64,000 nt of DNA. It comes from Alteromonas_E sp965248545. Its GTDB lineage: Bacteria; Pseudomonadota; Gammaproteobacteria; Enterobacterales; Alteromonadaceae. The notes below the pieces were generated by a model, which saw nothing but the letters and a program-made list of their open reading frames with translations, was not told the origin of the DNA and did not search any database. The first letter of the stretch is position 1. The number at the start of each line of letters is the position of its first letter. The stretch spans positions 1,240,001 to 1,304,000 of the forward strand of contig OZ252110.1 of the NCBI GenBank assembly GCA_965248545.1, in the 5' to 3' direction. A program made the position numbers and the translations under genes. Below are positions 34,061-43,745 of the stretch, piece after piece.

Positions 34061-35419
34061 ATGGCTCTATCAGTAGTCGTGCTTGCAGCCGGCAAAGGCA
34101 CGCGAATGAAATCAGCTCTCCCTAAGGTATTGCACCCGATTGCGGGTGTACCAATGGTCCAACGTATCATCAATACCGTGCAACAAATCGGCGCAGATAG
34201 CATCCATTTGGTATACGGGCACGGGGGCGACCAGCTACAACAAACAGTTCAAGGTGACAATCTTAACTGGTGTCTGCAAGCCGAACAGCTTGGTACCGGA
34301 CATGCAGTACAGCAAGCGGCACCTGATTTAAATGACGGTGACGACGTCTTGATCTTGGTCGGTGACGCCCCTCTGATCAAACCCGCAACGCTTGAGCGAT
34401 TATTACTTGCCAAGGCCGATGCTGACTTGGCCCTTCTGACTGTCGAGCTTGAAGACGCCACAGGTATGGGTCGAATTATCCGTGCTGGCGACAACATTAC
34501 CGCCATCGTTGAACACAAAGACGCAACTGACGCGCAGCGCCAAATCAAAGAAATCAATACCGGTATGATGCTCATCCCCGCAACAGACCTTAAACGCTGG
34601 CTTGGTGCGTTGAAAAACGATAACGCCCAGGGCGAATTCTACCTGACCGACGTGATTGCCATGGCAGCCGAGGAAGGGAAACAGATACGGGCTGCCCACC
34701 CCGAAAAAATATATGAGGTGGAAGGTGTGAACAATCGCGTTCAACTGGCGGCACTGGAACGCGCACATCAGCGAGAAGAGGCCGAGCGAGCGATGCTAAG
34801 CGGCGCCACTCTTGCCGATCCAGCCCGTTTCGACGTTCGTGGTGAACTCAGCATCGGTAACGACGTCAATATCGACATTAACTTCGTCGCTCAGGGCAAA
34901 GTTAAATTGGGTAATAATGTCACCATCGGCGCAAACTGCGTACTCATAGATTGCGAAATTGGTGACCACGCAGTAATCGAATCAAACTCAGTTGTCGAAC
35001 AGGCAACTGTCGGTGAACATTGTAATGTCGGTCCATTCGCTCGCCTTCGTCCTGGCGCAGTGATGCATGAAAAAGCAAAAGTTGGCAATTTCGTTGAAAT
35101 GAAAAAAACGGTACTTGGTAAAGGCTCAAAAGCCAACCACTTTACCTATCTCGGCGATACGCGTGTAGGCGAGAATGCCAATATCGGTGCAGGCACAATT
35201 ACCTGTAACTACGACGGGGTTAACAAGTCGAAAACAGATATCGGTGACAATGCCTTTATCGGGTCTAACTCATCGCTTGTCGCACCCGTCAGTATTGGTG
35301 CCAACGCGACTGTAGGCGCGGGTTCGGTAGTCAGCAAAGACGTCGCAGATGAACAACTTGCCATAGCGCGCGGTAAACAACGCAATATCGATGGGTGGCA
35401 GCGGCCCACCAAAAAATAG
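34061..35419 (+). CDS. glmU: Bifunctional GlmU, UDP-GlcNAc synthesis
   Basis: Acetylates glucosamine-1-phosphate and couples it to UTP, giving UDP-N-acetylglucosamine for peptidoglycan and LPS. The 452-residue protein has the N-terminal uridylyltransferase domain ('LAAGKGTRMKSALPKVLH' at 8-25, 'QLGTGHAVQQA', 'GDAPLI') and a C-terminal left-handed beta-helix of hexapeptide repeats ('IGANCVLIDCEIGDHAVI') with the acetyl-transfer region 'YDGVNKSKT'. AAGGA precedes the ATG at 34061 by eight bases; the upstream extension to 33980 is not supported. It sits upstream of the glmS regulator and glmS, so the amino-sugar pathway is clustered. Confidence 0.97.
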   Translation: MALSVVVLAAGKGTRMKSALPKVLHPIAGVPMVQRIINTVQQIGADSIHLVYGHGGDQLQQTVQGDNLNWCLQAEQLGTGHAVQQAAPDLNDGDDVLILVGDAPLIKPATLERLLLAKADADLALLTVELEDATGMGRIIRAGDNITAIVEHKDATDAQRQIKEINTGMMLIPATDLKRWLGALKNDNAQGEFYLTDVIAMAAEEGKQIRAAHPEKIYEVEGVNNRVQLAALERAHQREEAERAMLSGATLADPARFDVRGELSIGNDVNIDINFVAQGKVKLGNNVTIGANCVLIDCEIGDHAVIESNSVVEQATVGEHCNVGPFARLRPGAVMHEKAKVGNFVEMKKTVLGKGSKANHFTYLGDTRVGENANIGAGTITCNYDGVNKSKTDIGDNAFIGSNSSLVAPVSIGANATVGAGSVVSKDVADEQLAIARGKQRNIDGWQRPTKK

Positions 35420-35428
35420 TATCCGATC

Positions 35429-35459
35429 GATAGGCTCTAGCAAGGGCCTATCTACTTTT
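35429..35459 (+). terminator. Rho-independent terminator after glmU
   Basis: GATAGGC (35429-35435) pairs with GCCTATC (35446-35452) across a ten-base loop, followed by TACTTTTC. Confidence 0.65.
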
Positions 35460-35549
35460 CCTATGTGTATCGTCATGCCGCTGCGCAATTAGATATGTTT
35501 CAAAACGTATACTACTGCATACCTTACATTTCGTTTTAATACTTGAATG

Positions 35550-35585
35550 TTTCGATTTGAAATGTATATTTGTTTCACTTCGAAA
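35550..35585. promoter_or_regulatory. Inverted repeat before the glmS-regulator gene
   Basis: TTTCGATTTGAAA (35550-35562) and TTTCACTTCGAAA (35573-35585) are inverted copies matching at 11 of 13 bases. Similar TTTC/AAACG elements occur at 35496-35540. They lie just before the GTG start of the DeoR-type regulator and probably form its own operator. Confidence 0.55.
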
Positions 35586-35601
35586 TTCAAGAGTGTTGAA
35601 T

Positions 35602-36381
35602 GTGGCTCGGATCAGTACCCAAACGCGGCACAGTGAAATCTTAGATTTACTCTCTGAGCAGGGGGAAGTTAGTGTCGACGCGCTCTCCAGACAATTCAGC
35701 ACATCGGAAGTTACCATTCGAAAGGATTTGCGCCAACTTGAGGCGGCGAATCAACTGGTGCGCAAATTTGGTGGCGCGGTCAGTCTACCAACTGAAATTA
35801 AAAGTGAAAGTTTAAGCGAAGATTATCTTTCGAATCGAAAGTTATCTATCGCCGAACAAGCCGCATCTTTAATACCGTCAGGTGCGCGTATCGCCCTAGA
35901 CTCAGGCTCTACTGTACTAGCGTTGCTGACATTTCTAGAACAACGCAATGATCTAGTGGTAATGACCAATTCTTTAACTGTCGCTAATCATTTGACTCAA
36001 TTGGATACCCCGCCCCAAGTGTTGTTCACAGGGGGAACATGGGACCAGCAATCACAAGCATTCCAGGGCCAAATGGCGGAGAGAATGCTATCGGCTTACG
36101 ACTTCGATTTTGCCTTCATTGGCGCTGCAGGTATTGATGTCGAGCGCGGCACAACAACCTTTAATGAGCTCACTAATCTCAGCAAAGTCATGGCACAAAA
36201 TGCTGAGAAAGTGGTGATCATGGCCGAGTCAAACAAACTCAATCGTCGCATTCCAAACGTTGAATTACCGTGGGATAGTATTTCAACTTTGATAACCGAT
36301 GACGCGATTGACCCTGAATCTTATCAAGCAATTACCCAACATGGCGTAGCCGTTATTCGCGCCCAAACTGAGGAAAAATAA
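35602..36381 (+). CDS. DeoR-family regulator of glmS
   Basis: A 259-residue repressor-type protein with an N-terminal HTH ('SVDALSRQFSTSEVTIRKDLRQLE', about residues 22-45) and the DeoR sugar-phosphate-sensing domain ('ALDSGSTVLAL', 'MTNSLTVANHL', 'FTGGTWD', 'FAFIGAAGID'). The DNA-recognition segment has RKDL where GlpR has RRDL. I chose GTG at 35602 with AAGAG eight bases upstream; the TTG at 35557 begins inside an inverted repeat that is probably its operator. The gene is one base away from glmS, so it most likely controls amino-sugar synthesis, with glucosamine-6-phosphate as a candidate ligand (inferred). Confidence 0.87.
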   Translation: MARISTQTRHSEILDLLSEQGEVSVDALSRQFSTSEVTIRKDLRQLEAANQLVRKFGGAVSLPTEIKSESLSEDYLSNRKLSIAEQAASLIPSGARIALDSGSTVLALLTFLEQRNDLVVMTNSLTVANHLTQLDTPPQVLFTGGTWDQQSQAFQGQMAERMLSAYDFDFAFIGAAGIDVERGTTTFNELTNLSKVMAQNAEKVVIMAESNKLNRRIPNVELPWDSISTLITDDAIDPESYQAITQHGVAVIRAQTEEK

Positions 36382-36382
36382 T

Positions 36383-38215
36383 ATGTGTGGCATAGTCGGA
36401 GCTGTTGCAGAACGCAATGTCGTAGAAATTCTATTGGAAGGATTAAAGCGCTTAGAATATCGCGGGTACGATTCCGCCGGCGTTGCTTTGTTAACGCATG
36501 AGGGTGAATTACGTCGTCTTCGCAGAGTAGGTAAAGTTCAAGAGCTTGCAGATGTAGTGACCCCCGACAATAGTCTGGGTTCGACAGGTATTGCGCACAC
36601 TCGCTGGGCGACTCACGGCGGCGTAACGGAAGAGAACGCCCACCCGCACACATCGTCTGACCGGATCGCAGTCGTTCACAACGGTATTATCGAAAACTAT
36701 CTAGAGCTTCGTCAGGACCTCACAAACCAAGGCTATACCTTTAGCAGCGATACCGATACTGAAACCATCGCTCACACAGTCAATGAAGTACTTAAGTCTT
36801 CTAGCTCATTGCTAGAGGCTGTGCAGAAGTCTGTGAAAAAGTTTCACGGCGCATACGGAACAGTGATTATGGACAAACAAGATGCCAGTCGCGTCGTTGT
36901 CGCTCGCTCAGGTAGCCCACTGGTCATTGGGTTGGGTTTAGGCGAGAACTTCATTGCCTCTGATCAGCTTGCGCTGTTACCCGTGACACGCCGTTTTATC
37001 TTCCTCGAAGAAGGCGACGTTGCTGAAGTAACGCGTCGCGAAGTCAATATATATGACGTCGATGGCAATCCTGTAGAACGTGAAATCATTGAATCCAATG
37101 TTGAACACGACGCTGGTGATAAAGGTGGTTATCGCCACTACATGTTGAAAGAAATTCATGAACAACCCACTGTTGTGCGCAATGCGCTGCAGGGCCGTCT
37201 CACCGATTCTGGATTAGCGGATGGGTTGTTTGGTTCTGACGCGGATAGCATTTTCAAAGATGTGAAGCATGTGCAGATAATCGCCTGTGGTACCAGTTAT
37301 CACGCGGGGATGACTGCCCGATATTGGCTAGAACAATACGCAAACGTATCCTGCAACGTCGAGATCGCCTCCGAATTCCGCTACCGCAAGTCAGTGGTTC
37401 ATCCGAACAGCTTGTTAGTCACGATTTCACAGTCAGGTGAAACAGCCGACACACTTGCAGCTTTGCGCTTGGCAAAAGAATTGGGCTACATGTCGACTCT
37501 GACCATATGCAACGTGCCAGGCTCATCGCTGGTGCGTGAATCTGACCTGGCTTACATGACCAAGGCAGGCGCCGAAATCGGGGTGGCGTCAACAAAGGCG
37601 TTCACGACCCAGTTAACCGCGTTCTTGTTGCTTACGTTGGCGTTGGGAAGACACAATGGTCTGGAAGAACAAGCGCAACAGGCGATTATCAGCGGTTTAC
37701 ACAGCTTGCCGAGCAAGCTAGAAGAAACACTTAGCCTAACCGGAGGCATCGAGGCTCTTGCAGAAGAGTTTGCCGATAAGAATCACAGCTTGTTCTTGGG
37801 CCGCGGCGACCAATACCCAATTGCGATGGAAGGCGCATTGAAATTAAAGGAAATCTCATACATCCACGCGGAAGCTTATGCCTCAGGTGAGTTAAAGCAC
37901 GGCCCACTAGCGCTGATTGATGATGAAATGCCCGTTATTGTTGTGGCACCGAACAACGAATTACTGGAAAAGCTGAAATCTAACGTTGAAGAAGTACGTG
38001 CGCGTGGCGGAATCATGTACGTATTTGCCGACAAGGATGCTAAATTTACCGGCGATGACACTATGCGGGTAATCAATGTACCCCATTGTGAACCAGCGAT
38101 TGCACCAATTATCTATACAATACCGCTGCAGCTATTGTCCTACTATGTTGCCTTAATCAAAGGTACTGACGTAGACCAGCCGCGGAACTTGGCAAAATCG
38201 GTCACGGTTGAATAA
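36383..38215 (+). CDS. glmS: Glucosamine-6-phosphate synthase
   Basis: Makes glucosamine-6-phosphate from fructose-6-phosphate and glutamine, the entry step to amino sugars. The 610-residue enzyme begins 'MCGIVGAVAER': Cys2, exposed after Met removal, is the glutaminase nucleophile. The N-terminal class II amidotransferase domain (to about 220, with 'RGYDSAG' and 'HTRWATHGG') is followed by two SIS isomerase domains ('IACGTSYHAG', 'SQSGETADT', 'ASTKAFTTQL') and the C-terminal 'PRNLAKSVTVE'. Overlapping GAGGAA ribosome binding site and one-base spacing show coupling to the DeoR-type gene. Confidence 0.98.
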   Translation: MCGIVGAVAERNVVEILLEGLKRLEYRGYDSAGVALLTHEGELRRLRRVGKVQELADVVTPDNSLGSTGIAHTRWATHGGVTEENAHPHTSSDRIAVVHNGIIENYLELRQDLTNQGYTFSSDTDTETIAHTVNEVLKSSSSLLEAVQKSVKKFHGAYGTVIMDKQDASRVVVARSGSPLVIGLGLGENFIASDQLALLPVTRRFIFLEEGDVAEVTRREVNIYDVDGNPVEREIIESNVEHDAGDKGGYRHYMLKEIHEQPTVVRNALQGRLTDSGLADGLFGSDADSIFKDVKHVQIIACGTSYHAGMTARYWLEQYANVSCNVEIASEFRYRKSVVHPNSLLVTISQSGETADTLAALRLAKELGYMSTLTICNVPGSSLVRESDLAYMTKAGAEIGVASTKAFTTQLTAFLLLTLALGRHNGLEEQAQQAIISGLHSLPSKLEETLSLTGGIEALAEEFADKNHSLFLGRGDQYPIAMEGALKLKEISYIHAEAYASGELKHGPLALIDDEMPVIVVAPNNELLEKLKSNVEEVRARGGIMYVFADKDAKFTGDDTMRVINVPHCEPAIAPIIYTIPLQLLSYYVALIKGTDVDQPRNLAKSVTVE

Positions 38216-38217
38216 CA

Positions 38218-38239
38218 AAAAGGGGCGAAAGCCCCTTTT
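38218..38239 (+). terminator. Rho-independent terminator after glmS
   Basis: AAAAGGGGC (38218-38226), tetraloop GAAA, GCCCCTTTT (38231-38239): a strong GC stem with a T-tail two bases after the glmS stop. Confidence 0.92.
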
Positions 38240-38299
38240 AACTTGACCAACATCCATTCTACCCTGCAGACCAAGATATACCGTAATTGCTCAATCAAA

Positions 38300-39430
38300 C
38301 TAATTCTCAAGCCTTTGTAGCAATCTTGCAGCTAGTGAGTAATCAGGCTTAATTATTAGCGCTTTTTCAAACATGATTCTAGCCTCGTCGAGCTTGCCTT
38401 GGTCTCGGCGCACGACTCCCATTCCAGTGTAAGATTGCTCATTATTGGGATACGTCTCTAAGGCATATTGAAATACCTTTTCTGCGTCAGCTATATTTTT
38501 GCCCCTGATTAAGTCCGCACCCAAGCTAAATATTGTCGATATAGGCGGTTGCATTTCATAGCCATATCTCTTTGATAGCGTTACAAAATGTCGACGCAAC
38601 TTGTTTAGTTTATCGAGCTTTTCCACCGGTTTATAGTTAGGGAATAAGTTTAATAGGTGCTTGGTAATATCCATTACAGGAACGTGCCCTTGATTGGTAA
38701 ATTGGTCGACCGCATAAGTGAGATTCTCGGGCTTATGCATAATCAAGGTTGCAGAGAAATCAGGTAGCAATTTTACTATCTCATCAAAATCGTCGTCACT
38801 GTATATCACTTGGAGAGTTTTGCTTTCAGAAAAAGCCTTCGGCAATTTAGTTTTTAACTGGTGTTGTTGCATCGCGGGTAAGTCGCGATGAAACGACGGG
38901 CTAGTCGCTAAAAAAGCGTCAAACAACTCGGGCCTGTTAAGCATTGTGTAAATAGTAAAAAATCCACTATTAGAGGCTCCAAAAAGCACATCAAACGGCG
39001 CAGCTCGGTACGTATTGACAACATACGGCAATAGTTCATTTTCGAAGAAGCGGATATAGCTATCGGGAATTGTCGTGTCGTGATCTGTTGCGGTCGGCAA
39101 CAAAACACCATTTCCTTCCGGTAAGTCGACACCAATCAAGATCATCGGTGGGACCAGTTTATCTCCCATATAATCGAGTGTAGAAGCAAACATGGCGAAT
39201 CTTGCTCGATAATCTGAGCCCATTATATATAACACGGGATAGTGCCTATTCGAACTATCATAGTCTTGGGGCAAATGAATAGACAGGGTAACGGTTTTAT
39301 TTAAAATTTTTGATGGTAATGAGTGAGTTTTGCCCAGCGTCACAACTGGATTTTCTAGTTTGGCAAAAACAGCGAAATTAACTAAAAGCATGAACAGCGA
39401 AATAAGGACTATGCGAGATTTGGACTTCAT
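38300..39430 (-). CDS. Secreted esterase-like protein with TPR tail
   Basis: A 376-residue exported protein (signal peptide about 1-23, ending VFA). Residues 35-270 form an alpha/beta hydrolase of the IroE/Fes 'putative esterase' type: 'YPVLYIMGSDYRARF', 'MILIGVDLPEG', nucleophile elbow 'LFGASNSGFF' and 'FDEIV.L' after the sheet, with His in 'NQGHVPV'. The C-terminal 60 residues hold two tetratricopeptide-like repeats ('AEKVFQYALETYPNNEQSY', 'ARIMFEKALIIKPDYSLA'). Such hydrolases often act on siderophore or acyl esters; here no iron genes are close, so the substrate is open. Low-GC codon use compared with the flanking glmS. Confidence 0.8.
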   Translation of the reverse strand: MKSKSRIVLISLFMLLVNFAVFAKLENPVVTLGKTHSLPSKILNKTVTLSIHLPQDYDSSNRHYPVLYIMGSDYRARFAMFASTLDYMGDKLVPPMILIGVDLPEGNGVLLPTATDHDTTIPDSYIRFFENELLPYVVNTYRAAPFDVLFGASNSGFFTIYTMLNRPELFDAFLATSPSFHRDLPAMQQHQLKTKLPKAFSESKTLQVIYSDDDFDEIVKLLPDFSATLIMHKPENLTYAVDQFTNQGHVPVMDITKHLLNLFPNYKPVEKLDKLNKLRRHFVTLSKRYGYEMQPPISTIFSLGADLIRGKNIADAEKVFQYALETYPNNEQSYTGMGVVRRDQGKLDEARIMFEKALIIKPDYSLAARLLQRLEN

Positions 39431-39571
39431 TAGTACACCATTGATTACACATTACCGGCTTATGACCGTTGAGGGAGAAAGGACAATTCAAACTGAATGA
39501 AAAATCACAGAAAAACCTGATGCCAAGATGATTTATTGCTGATTTTTTGCTGATGCTAACTTTAACTGAAT

Positions 39572-39597
39572 AAACCCATCCGCTGATGGGTTTTGTT
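39572..39597. terminator. Hairpin terminator downstream of Ca-repeat gene
   Basis: AAACCCATC (39572-39580), loop CGCT, GATGGGTTT (39585-39593). It lies 50-70 bases beyond the stop of the minus-strand gene at 39642; the T-run is better on the plus strand, so direction is uncertain. Confidence 0.55.
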
Positions 39598-39641
39598 CCC
39601 GCTCGCATAACCGGCGTTAAGGGAAGCGGGAACCTCCTAAG

Positions 39642-41537
39642 TTATATCGAAAACCGCTGCTGTCGACGTGTGGCTATGCATAACGCAGCAAGAAGGATAC
39701 AAACGAACCCAATACTGCCGCCCGAGTCACTATCTTTCTTTGCGGAGGGCTGATTCACAATCAAATTAATCGCCACACTGACTGATTCGCCAGCCCTGTC
39801 GGTCGCGACAATGTCGATTCTGTAGGTGCCGCTTTGCACAACTGATCCGGATAACATGCCTTGTTCTGATAACGCAAGCCCTGCGGGTAATGTCTGACTT
39901 GAGAACGTTAAGGTATCGTCTGCGTCAATATCTTCTATATATTGAGCCACGTCACGCGAAATAGCTGCGCTCTGAGCTGCGACTATATCGCTAACCACGG
40001 TGTTTTCCTTTAAGCGAGGCGCATCATTAACATTGATCACTTCAATGCTGAAAATAGGCAGTTCGTCCCCATTGGTACCGTCTGTGCTGGCAATCAAAAT
40101 ATCAGTATAAATACCGACATTGCTGTTGTTTGGCTGGCCACTCAATTGTCCATCAGTTGGGTTGAATTCCGCCCATTCTGGCTTGTTTTGAATTGAGAAA
40201 GACACATTTTCTAAATTGCCAGGATATTCAACGCTGGGTAGGAAAGTATAGGTTGCATCTTGATCAACCTGCCCATCAGGATCGCCGGAGATGATAGGTA
40301 CAGAATCTGAAATTAACGGATTGCTGTCACTGCCATCAGGCAGCCCATCCCCGTCTGTATCGGGATTGTTAGGGTCGGTACCTATTTGGTATTCGGCTAG
40401 GTTATTTAACTCATCTGAATCTGGGTCTTGAGTCGCGTCGGCTTGCAGTGGATCGAGGCCATTGCCGACTTCAAATCCGTCTGGCATCAAGTCTCCATCA
40501 GAATCTGCATTGAGTGGGTCAGTTTGAGTAGTATTAACTTCTTCGCCGTCGCTTAATCCATCTTGGTCCGAATCAGGGTTGTCTGGATCAGTGCCATAGA
40601 GGTTGTTTTCGTCGTCATCTGACAACCCATCACCATCACTGTCGACTCCAGATTTCATTATGCGCAACACATTAGTAGCGCCGTTAAGGCCACCTTCTTG
40701 GTTAGCAACCACGCGTTCAGTTCCCGAACCGTCAAGTGCGGCACGAACAACAGATTGTCGCGTGGTGAACAAGAAATGTTGCTCGCCGTCGCGCTCCATG
40801 CCTGCAGGCAAATTTGAGGTGTATAGCGTCTCAACAAAGGTGCCGTTATTGGCATTAAAAACTAAGATGTTATTACTGCGCTCTGAAGTAACCAACATGC
40901 GATTACCGTCAAATAATATACTCCGTGGCGCATCCATTCCGTTACTACCTTGCGCAATGAATGTTTCGACTTCTTTGGAGTCAATATTAACCCGTACAAT
41001 GTTGTCTGAATCGTAGCCAGGGATGTACAAATAGCCTCCATTCAGCGCGATGCCTGAATCGGCTCCTCGCACGCTACTGCCATTGCTTTGCAATATGGTA
41101 TCGATGACTTGCCAATTCCTGGTGTCAATTTTGACCACTTTGTTTTGCGAGTAACTGGCGACGTACAGGTTGTCGTCTTCGTCATACACTGCAGCCACCG
41201 GAGTATTGATAAAACTGCCACTACTATTGTCAATCACCACCTCAGCTTCAGATAGGGATTCACGGTCGTATTTCACGATCCTGGCATTGTTTTCACTGAC
41301 AACCAAAATATCACCATCGGGAGCTTCGAGGACTTTCTGGGGGCCTGAAATAGTGCCAGAAAGATCCAGATCACGAACGAATTCTCCGCTACAACCGTCA
41401 TATATTTTTACGCTGTTGTTGAACCAACTACTGACCAAGTAAAGTGAATCGCAATTGTCATCGCCCAGTTCTTGAGCGGTTGTTTGTGACGTAACTGCAG
41501 CCATAACCAGACAAGCTGCCAAGGTAAGTTTTTTCAT
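39642..41537 (-). CDS. Surface Ca-repeat/propeller protein, GlyGly-CTERM-like
   Basis: A 631-residue exported protein. After a signal peptide (about 1-21) comes an NHL-like six-to-seven-blade propeller (25-300; repeats such as 'NLYVASYSQNKVVKID'). Next are five thrombospondin type 3 calcium repeats (300-410: 'DSDGDGLSD', 'DSDQDGLSD', 'DTDGDGLPD') and two cadherin/Ig-like putative-Ig domains (415-600). The C-terminus 'SDSGGSIGF', one hydrophobic helix and 'RRQQRF' has the shape of a GlyGly-CTERM sorting signal, cut by rhombosortase and linked to type II secretion. Predicted to be surface-attached. It is divergent from the CadC/TolB-like regulator gene. Confidence 0.82.
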   Translation of the reverse strand: MKKLTLAACLVMAAVTSQTTAQELGDDNCDSLYLVSSWFNNSVKIYDGCSGEFVRDLDLSGTISGPQKVLEAPDGDILVVSENNARIVKYDRESLSEAEVVIDNSSGSFINTPVAAVYDEDDNLYVASYSQNKVVKIDTRNWQVIDTILQSNGSSVRGADSGIALNGGYLYIPGYDSDNIVRVNIDSKEVETFIAQGSNGMDAPRSILFDGNRMLVTSERSNNILVFNANNGTFVETLYTSNLPAGMERDGEQHFLFTTRQSVVRAALDGSGTERVVANQEGGLNGATNVLRIMKSGVDSDGDGLSDDDENNLYGTDPDNPDSDQDGLSDGEEVNTTQTDPLNADSDGDLMPDGFEVGNGLDPLQADATQDPDSDELNNLAEYQIGTDPNNPDTDGDGLPDGSDSNPLISDSVPIISGDPDGQVDQDATYTFLPSVEYPGNLENVSFSIQNKPEWAEFNPTDGQLSGQPNNSNVGIYTDILIASTDGTNGDELPIFSIEVINVNDAPRLKENTVVSDIVAAQSAAISRDVAQYIEDIDADDTLTFSSQTLPAGLALSEQGMLSGSVVQSGTYRIDIVATDRAGESVSVAINLIVNQPSAKKDSDSGGSIGFVCILLAALCIATRRQQRFSI

Positions 41538-41696
41538 CGTTGCACCTATTGAGTAAATGTCGGCTCAACGTAAAGTGTTCATGCCGTCATATACATGTAG
41601 GAGTCTTCCTTTGTCCCTCCTCAAACCTTCCTTTTTTCAATATACTGCTGAAAATTCTTAGTTTTTCTTACCGTCTTACTTGCAGGGATATCTTTC

Positions 41697-43730
41697 ATGA
41701 TCAGATTCGGCCATTGGCGTTTTAATCCGGAAAATGGCGTTATTGAATCGAATGAACAATCACATAGACTGCCACCCCGGCTAGTAAAATTACTCGTACT
41801 GCTAACCCAGAACGCTCCAAATTTGGTGGAAAAGGAATCGCTAGTTGCTGAAATTTGGCAAGACAAAATCGTTAATGATGATGCACTGGCCAGAGCAATC
41901 GCGGAGCTCCGCAGACTCCTCGGTGACAGTAGCCAAACGCCCACATTCATTGAGACGGTGCCGCGTCGCGGTTATCGTTTTATTCAAACTGTTGAAAGCG
42001 GCGAACGTACCGCAAAACCGTCGCCCAAAGTACGCCATATATTTGCTATTTTGTCAGTATGCATAGTCGCAATTGGCGCTTTTTTGTGGGTACCCTCAAA
42101 ACCTTCACGGGATTCGTTTAATGACTGGCAGGCCAAGGTAAACAACGCCGAGCGCTTCACTGCTGATGCACAGTTGGAATATCAACCTGAGCTTTCACCC
42201 AGTGGTAAGTGGGTTGCCTATGGCGCAAAGGATGAACAAGGCATCATTGTCAAAATACTTGATGCTGATGGCCGAGAAAAGTTTCGTATTGAAGAGCCTG
42301 GTGCATGGGTGCTATCACCCACTTGGTCACCCGACGAGAGCGCTATCGCTGTTGCGATTGCAACGTCTGAAGAGTGCCGCGTTATTCTAGTTGCACTTCC
42401 TGAACTTAGTCGACAGTACATTAATCATTGTAGTATCCCCAATGGCTCGGGCATTTTAGACTGGTCTGGGGATGGAAAAAGAATTGCCTTTGTGGCCAGA
42501 ATTCAAAGTGAAGATAGTCAACCCAGTATCATGCTGCATGATTTGGCATCGGGTGAAATCACACGTATCACAACACCGCCAGCATCAAATGTATTCGATA
42601 CCAGACCAAGGTTTAGCGTTGACGGCGATGCGCTATTTTTTCTCAGAGGAACGCGTTCGTCGAGGGACATTTATCGGATCAAACTGAGCGACGGACAAGC
42701 TGAGCGTATGACCGACAGTAATGATTTCAAGTTGAGTTTAGCGCGGAGTCCTTTTAGAGACGAGATTGTATTCGATAGCAACAGCAAAGGTGATCGCAAT
42801 TTATGGTTGTTGTCTTTGGCTGACTTTTCAGTCAAAAATATTGGAGCCAGAGACAGTCAGTTCCCGTCCGTGTCAGCACTAGGGCAGCTATTGTTTCAAG
42901 AAGTCCGTTATCAGGCCAATTTGTGGGCCTTTGATCTAAACTCTGGTGAGTCAAAACTACTGATTGATTCCCCAAAATACGACAACAACCCCGCTATTTC
43001 ACCTGATTCATCATTGCTCGCATACATCAGTAATCGATATGGACGAGCGGAAATTTGGTTGAAAACGCTACCCGATGGTGAAGACCTTCGATTTTTTTCT
43101 CTACCTGATACCAATTTGGTGTCCCCAGTTTGGTCAGCGTCTGGCGACACGTTACTCATGAGTAGTCACGGTAACGATGGCTATGGGTGTTACGAATTAC
43201 GATTGCAAAACAAAGAAGTGGTTAAGATAGACGGCCGAGATGATGCTATACACAATTGCCATTATGCCGCTGATGACAGTGTATTGGCCGTGCGAAAAAC
43301 CGAAAATACCGTTCCTGTTTTACTCAAAATTGATTCTCAACAGGTAACAGAGTTGACTGACTATGGCGTGAATAAAGCGATAGTGTTGCCGGATGGTCGA
43401 ATTGTCTTAACCCAGACCAATACGACAGGTTTGCACATTTTGGACTGGGAGAATCTAACAATTGAAACGCTGATTGCTGACTACCCTAATCAGAGGTCGG
43501 GTAGCTGGACAGTTGCGGATAACAAGGTGTATTACATGCACCCTCAACACTCAGGCGAATTTTGGTCTTTGGACATGTCGACGAGTCACCAAGAAAAACT
43601 CTTGGATGGGCTCGATGTTGGTATTGGAAACGCTATTGCAGTATCACCCGACAAGGCCACAGCAGTGATCAGCCTGAAAGGACAAACCCAAAGTACGTTA
43701 TTCATCAGCAGCGATAACAACGACGACTAG
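41697..43730 (+). CDS. CadC-like membrane regulator with TolB propeller
   Basis: A 677-residue one-component regulator. Residues 1-100 are an OmpR/PhoB-type winged helix ('LVEKESLVAEIWQDKIVNDDALARAIAELR' region and 'ETVPRRGYRF'). A single membrane helix follows at about 120-140. The rest is a periplasmic WD40/PD40 TolB-like beta-propeller ('YQPELSPSGKWVAY', 'PAISPDSSLLAYIS'). The topology suggests that a periplasmic signal is passed straight to DNA, as for CadC. Its start has AGGGA eight bases upstream. The neighbouring divergent surface protein gene, 159 bp away, is the obvious target candidate. Confidence 0.88.
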   Translation: MIRFGHWRFNPENGVIESNEQSHRLPPRLVKLLVLLTQNAPNLVEKESLVAEIWQDKIVNDDALARAIAELRRLLGDSSQTPTFIETVPRRGYRFIQTVESGERTAKPSPKVRHIFAILSVCIVAIGAFLWVPSKPSRDSFNDWQAKVNNAERFTADAQLEYQPELSPSGKWVAYGAKDEQGIIVKILDADGREKFRIEEPGAWVLSPTWSPDESAIAVAIATSEECRVILVALPELSRQYINHCSIPNGSGILDWSGDGKRIAFVARIQSEDSQPSIMLHDLASGEITRITTPPASNVFDTRPRFSVDGDALFFLRGTRSSRDIYRIKLSDGQAERMTDSNDFKLSLARSPFRDEIVFDSNSKGDRNLWLLSLADFSVKNIGARDSQFPSVSALGQLLFQEVRYQANLWAFDLNSGESKLLIDSPKYDNNPAISPDSSLLAYISNRYGRAEIWLKTLPDGEDLRFFSLPDTNLVSPVWSASGDTLLMSSHGNDGYGCYELRLQNKEVVKIDGRDDAIHNCHYAADDSVLAVRKTENTVPVLLKIDSQQVTELTDYGVNKAIVLPDGRIVLTQTNTTGLHILDWENLTIETLIADYPNQRSGSWTVADNKVYYMHPQHSGEFWSLDMSTSHQEKLLDGLDVGIGNAIAVSPDKATAVISLKGQTQSTLFISSDNNDD

Positions 43731-43745
43731 CTGAAAACGTTAAGG

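Noticed and set aside
36379..36383. glmS ribozyme or riboswitch leader
   Set aside because: Only one base separates the regulator stop from the glmS start, leaving no leader.
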